Source: Chromatiaceae bacterium
GTDB lineage: Bacteria; Pseudomonadota; Gammaproteobacteria; Chromatiales; Chromatiaceae
Length of the DNA: 64,000 bases
NCBI GenBank assembly: GCA_016714645.1
Contig: JADKCI010000002.1
Location: 186,001-250,000, forward strand
Direction of reading: 5' to 3'
A program made the position numbers and the translations under genes. Numbering within the stretch: the first letter of the stretch is position 1; the number at the start of each line of letters is the position of its first letter. Below the pieces are notes generated by a model. It made no database searches and had not been told where the DNA came from. It saw only the letters and a list, made by a program, of their open reading frames with translations. Positions 62,483-64,000 of the stretch are shown here, piece by piece.

Positions 62483-64000
62483 CTAGCCGGGAGCCGGTGG
62501 CTGCCGCGGGGCCTCCAGGCGCACCAGGATCTTGGTGAGGTGGTGCAGGGCCCAGGCGACGAATTCGAAATCCACGAAGAGGGCGCTTTGATCGAGGGAC
62601 CCGCCGGATGGTGGGCCCAGTTGCTGGCGAATCTCCGCCATGAAGTCGCCATGGATCTTGGTGCGATCACGGATGGCGGTGATGGCGGCGATATCGTCGT
62701 CGTCCATGGCCTTGGCCATGGCACCCAGCAATTCCAGGAGGCTGTTATCCAATCCCTGGCGCTGGTCGGGGGCGATGACGCCCGGGATTTGGGCGCGGGC
62801 GACAAAGAGGCGCGCGGCTTCCTCCAGGTGGCGGATGCCACTGAGGGCACCGCGCAGGGCGTGGAGCTTGAAGGCATCGCCCTCGCTCATGGGGGCGCGG
62901 GAGGCGAGCTGGCTGGCGAATGTCTCGATCGCGTTCGACAGCTTTTCGAAGTTGGCCGAGGGCCCGGAATCCTCGGAGGCATCCCGCGGGGCCCCCGGCT
63001 CCCCCGTCACCATCCGCAGCAGCCGCGCCAGTTCCTTGCGGATCAGGGCCAGGGCGGTGGCGGCATCATTGAGCGCCTGGGTGTTCAGAAACTTAGGCGC
63101 CCCGGGTACATCGGGCGCCTCGCTGGGCCAGATTTTCTTCAGAAGCCGGGTGACCAGGGGGATGAGGGGCGATATCACCAGCGCGGGGATCAGATTCGAG
63201 AGCAGAAACAGGATGGCCAGGCGCTTATCCGTCGCCGCCGAGATCTCCCCGGACAGGGCCAAGACCAGGGGGATGCCCGCCTGTTCCAGGTAATAGAGCC
63301 CGACCATGAGGCCGCCACCAAGGAGGCAGAAGAAGTCCTCCATCCGCACCAGCCGGAGGGCCTGACCCCGCAGGCCGGTGGCGAGCATGAGCCGCAGGGT
63401 GATGGCCCCCAGATTGGTCCCATAGATCATCAGCGCGGCATCCGGCAAGTCCAGTGCCCCGGCATTGGCCAGGGTAATGATCATCATGGTCGCGCCCGAA
63501 TTGGATTGGAGGATGGACGCCACCAGGATGCCGCTCAGGAAGGCGAGGGGCGGGGAGGAGACAGCCAGGCCGATGGCATCGCGGAACCAGGGCTCGTCCT
63601 TGAGGGGCGCCGCCCCCGCGCTCATTTGTTCCAGGCCGAAGAGAATGAGGCCGATGCCGATCAGGACGCTCGCCACCGTCTGCCAGGAGCGATTCCGCAC
63701 CACCCCCATCACGATCCCCGCCCCACCGACGAGGAAGGCCACCGCCGGGTGAATGTCCAGGGTGGCGACGAAGGCGAGGACCGTCAATCCGACATTCGAC
63801 CAGACGATGACCAGGCTGGCGGCATTCGCCGTCAGCAATTCCGCCGCGACCAGGCTCACGCAGATAAAGGTGACTGCGGTGGCGCTCTGCATCAGGGCCC
63901 CCGAGGCCAGGCCTAGGGCCAGGCGGGGCAGGGGGCGGCGCGTCGTCCGGGCGATGCCATCGCGGAACCGGCCACCACTCAGGGCTTTGAGGTTATCGCC
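62483..64000 (-). CDS. Na/Pi cotransporter family protein (5' partial)
   Basis: The frame is open to base 64000, so the N-terminus is outside; Met at 63892 is internal. The phosphate-transport motif repeats read LMQSATAVTF and LQSNSGATMMI, in a block of about eight spans. The C-terminal 200 residues form a PhoU-like helical domain (FEKLSNAIETFASQLASRAP, ALRGALSGIRHLEEAARLFV). NptA-like sodium-coupled phosphate uptake is the family role. Confidence 0.92.
   Translation of the reverse strand, partial: GDNLKALSGGRFRDGIARTTRRPLPRLALGLASGALMQSATAVTFICVSLVAAELLTANAASLVIVWSNVGLTVLAFVATLDIHPAVAFLVGGAGIVMGVVRNRSWQTVASVLIGIGLILFGLEQMSAGAAPLKDEPWFRDAIGLAVSSPPLAFLSGILVASILQSNSGATMMIITLANAGALDLPDAALMIYGTNLGAITLRLMLATGLRGQALRLVRMEDFFCLLGGGLMVGLYYLEQAGIPLVLALSGEISAATDKRLAILFLLSNLIPALVISPLIPLVTRLLKKIWPSEAPDVPGAPKFLNTQALNDAATALALIRKELARLLRMVTGEPGAPRDASEDSGPSANFEKLSNAIETFASQLASRAPMSEGDAFKLHALRGALSGIRHLEEAARLFVARAQIPGVIAPDQRQGLDNSLLELLGAMAKAMDDDDIAAITAIRDRTKIHGDFMAEIRQQLGPPSGGSLDQSALFVDFEFVAWALHHLTKILVRLEAPRQPPAPG

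Noticed and set aside
62456..63916. A 486-codon open frame on the plus strand
   Set aside because: Antisense shadow of the Na/Pi cotransporter gene.

Overview
The window is a GC-rich gammaproteobacterial chromosome segment. Gene content and order point to an anoxygenic purple sulfur bacterium (Chromatiaceae or close relative). It carries a compact photosynthesis gene cluster with spirilloxanthin-type carotenoid genes, a pufBALMC operon followed by a second pufBA pair, a Chlorobium-type RuBisCO-like protein, and gammaproteobacterial housekeeping blocks (dnaX-ybaB-recR, minCDE, ybbAP-tesA). No 16S rRNA or tRNA gene was seen, so the genus cannot be fixed.

Layout. 1-3.4 kb: the 3' part of tex, a possible hemerythrin-like gene and an HPP-family membrane protein. 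3.5-20.8 kb: photosynthesis cluster. crtIB and two tiny membrane-protein genes run rightward; crtD-crtC run leftward; crtE-crtF-bchCXYZ-pufBALMC-pufBA form a rightward superoperon. Four perfect TGT-N12-ACA (PpsR/CrtJ-type) sites lie at the three promoter regions crtI, crtD/crtE and bchC. 20.9-26.9 kb: yjbQ, a RuBisCO-like gene split by a one-base slip in a G tract, idi, and the oxidative pentose-phosphate genes gnd-zwf-pgl, mostly overlapping or closely spaced.

27-31.6 kb: a decayed accessory island. It holds three toxin-antitoxin modules whose antitoxins look intact while each toxin is damaged (amber stop, opal stop, truncation). Next to them is a 546-codon open frame that is really deletion-joined remnants of four unrelated genes. 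31.6-45.9 kb: core genes (tesA, ybbA, ybbP, a secreted duplicated-domain protein, fmdB, yqhA, a metallophosphoesterase, the SRP RNA, dnaX-ybaB-recR-hit, minCDE, a periplasmic-type DNA ligase).

46-51.4 kb: a second accessory island. It contains an IS3-type relic and small cassette genes (SnoaL-like, DUF1801-like, HicAB) with two integron attC sites but no integrase in the window. It also contains a sensor histidine kinase gene split by a complete IS1182-type element (15-bp terminal inverted repeats, CTAG duplication). Removing the element and one CTAG restores the kinase frame exactly. 51.5-64 kb: core genes (yhbY, a dihydroorotate dehydrogenase-like gene, nifJ, rimI-like, a TetR regulator, a class A PBP, an unrecognised gene, marC, and a Na/Pi cotransporter running off the right edge).

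How the parts work together. crtE/idi supply isoprenoid precursors, crtB/I/C/D/F build carotenoids, bchXYZ/bchC make the bacteriochlorophyll a ring, and puf encodes LH1 and the reaction centre with its tetraheme cytochrome. A PpsR-type repressor encoded elsewhere probably coordinates them with oxygen and light. The strongest leads are the integron cassette remnant, the reversible-looking IS insertion in the kinase, the split RuBisCO-like gene next to idi, the asymmetric toxin decay, the PufC tail, and the two micro-proteins behind crtIB.
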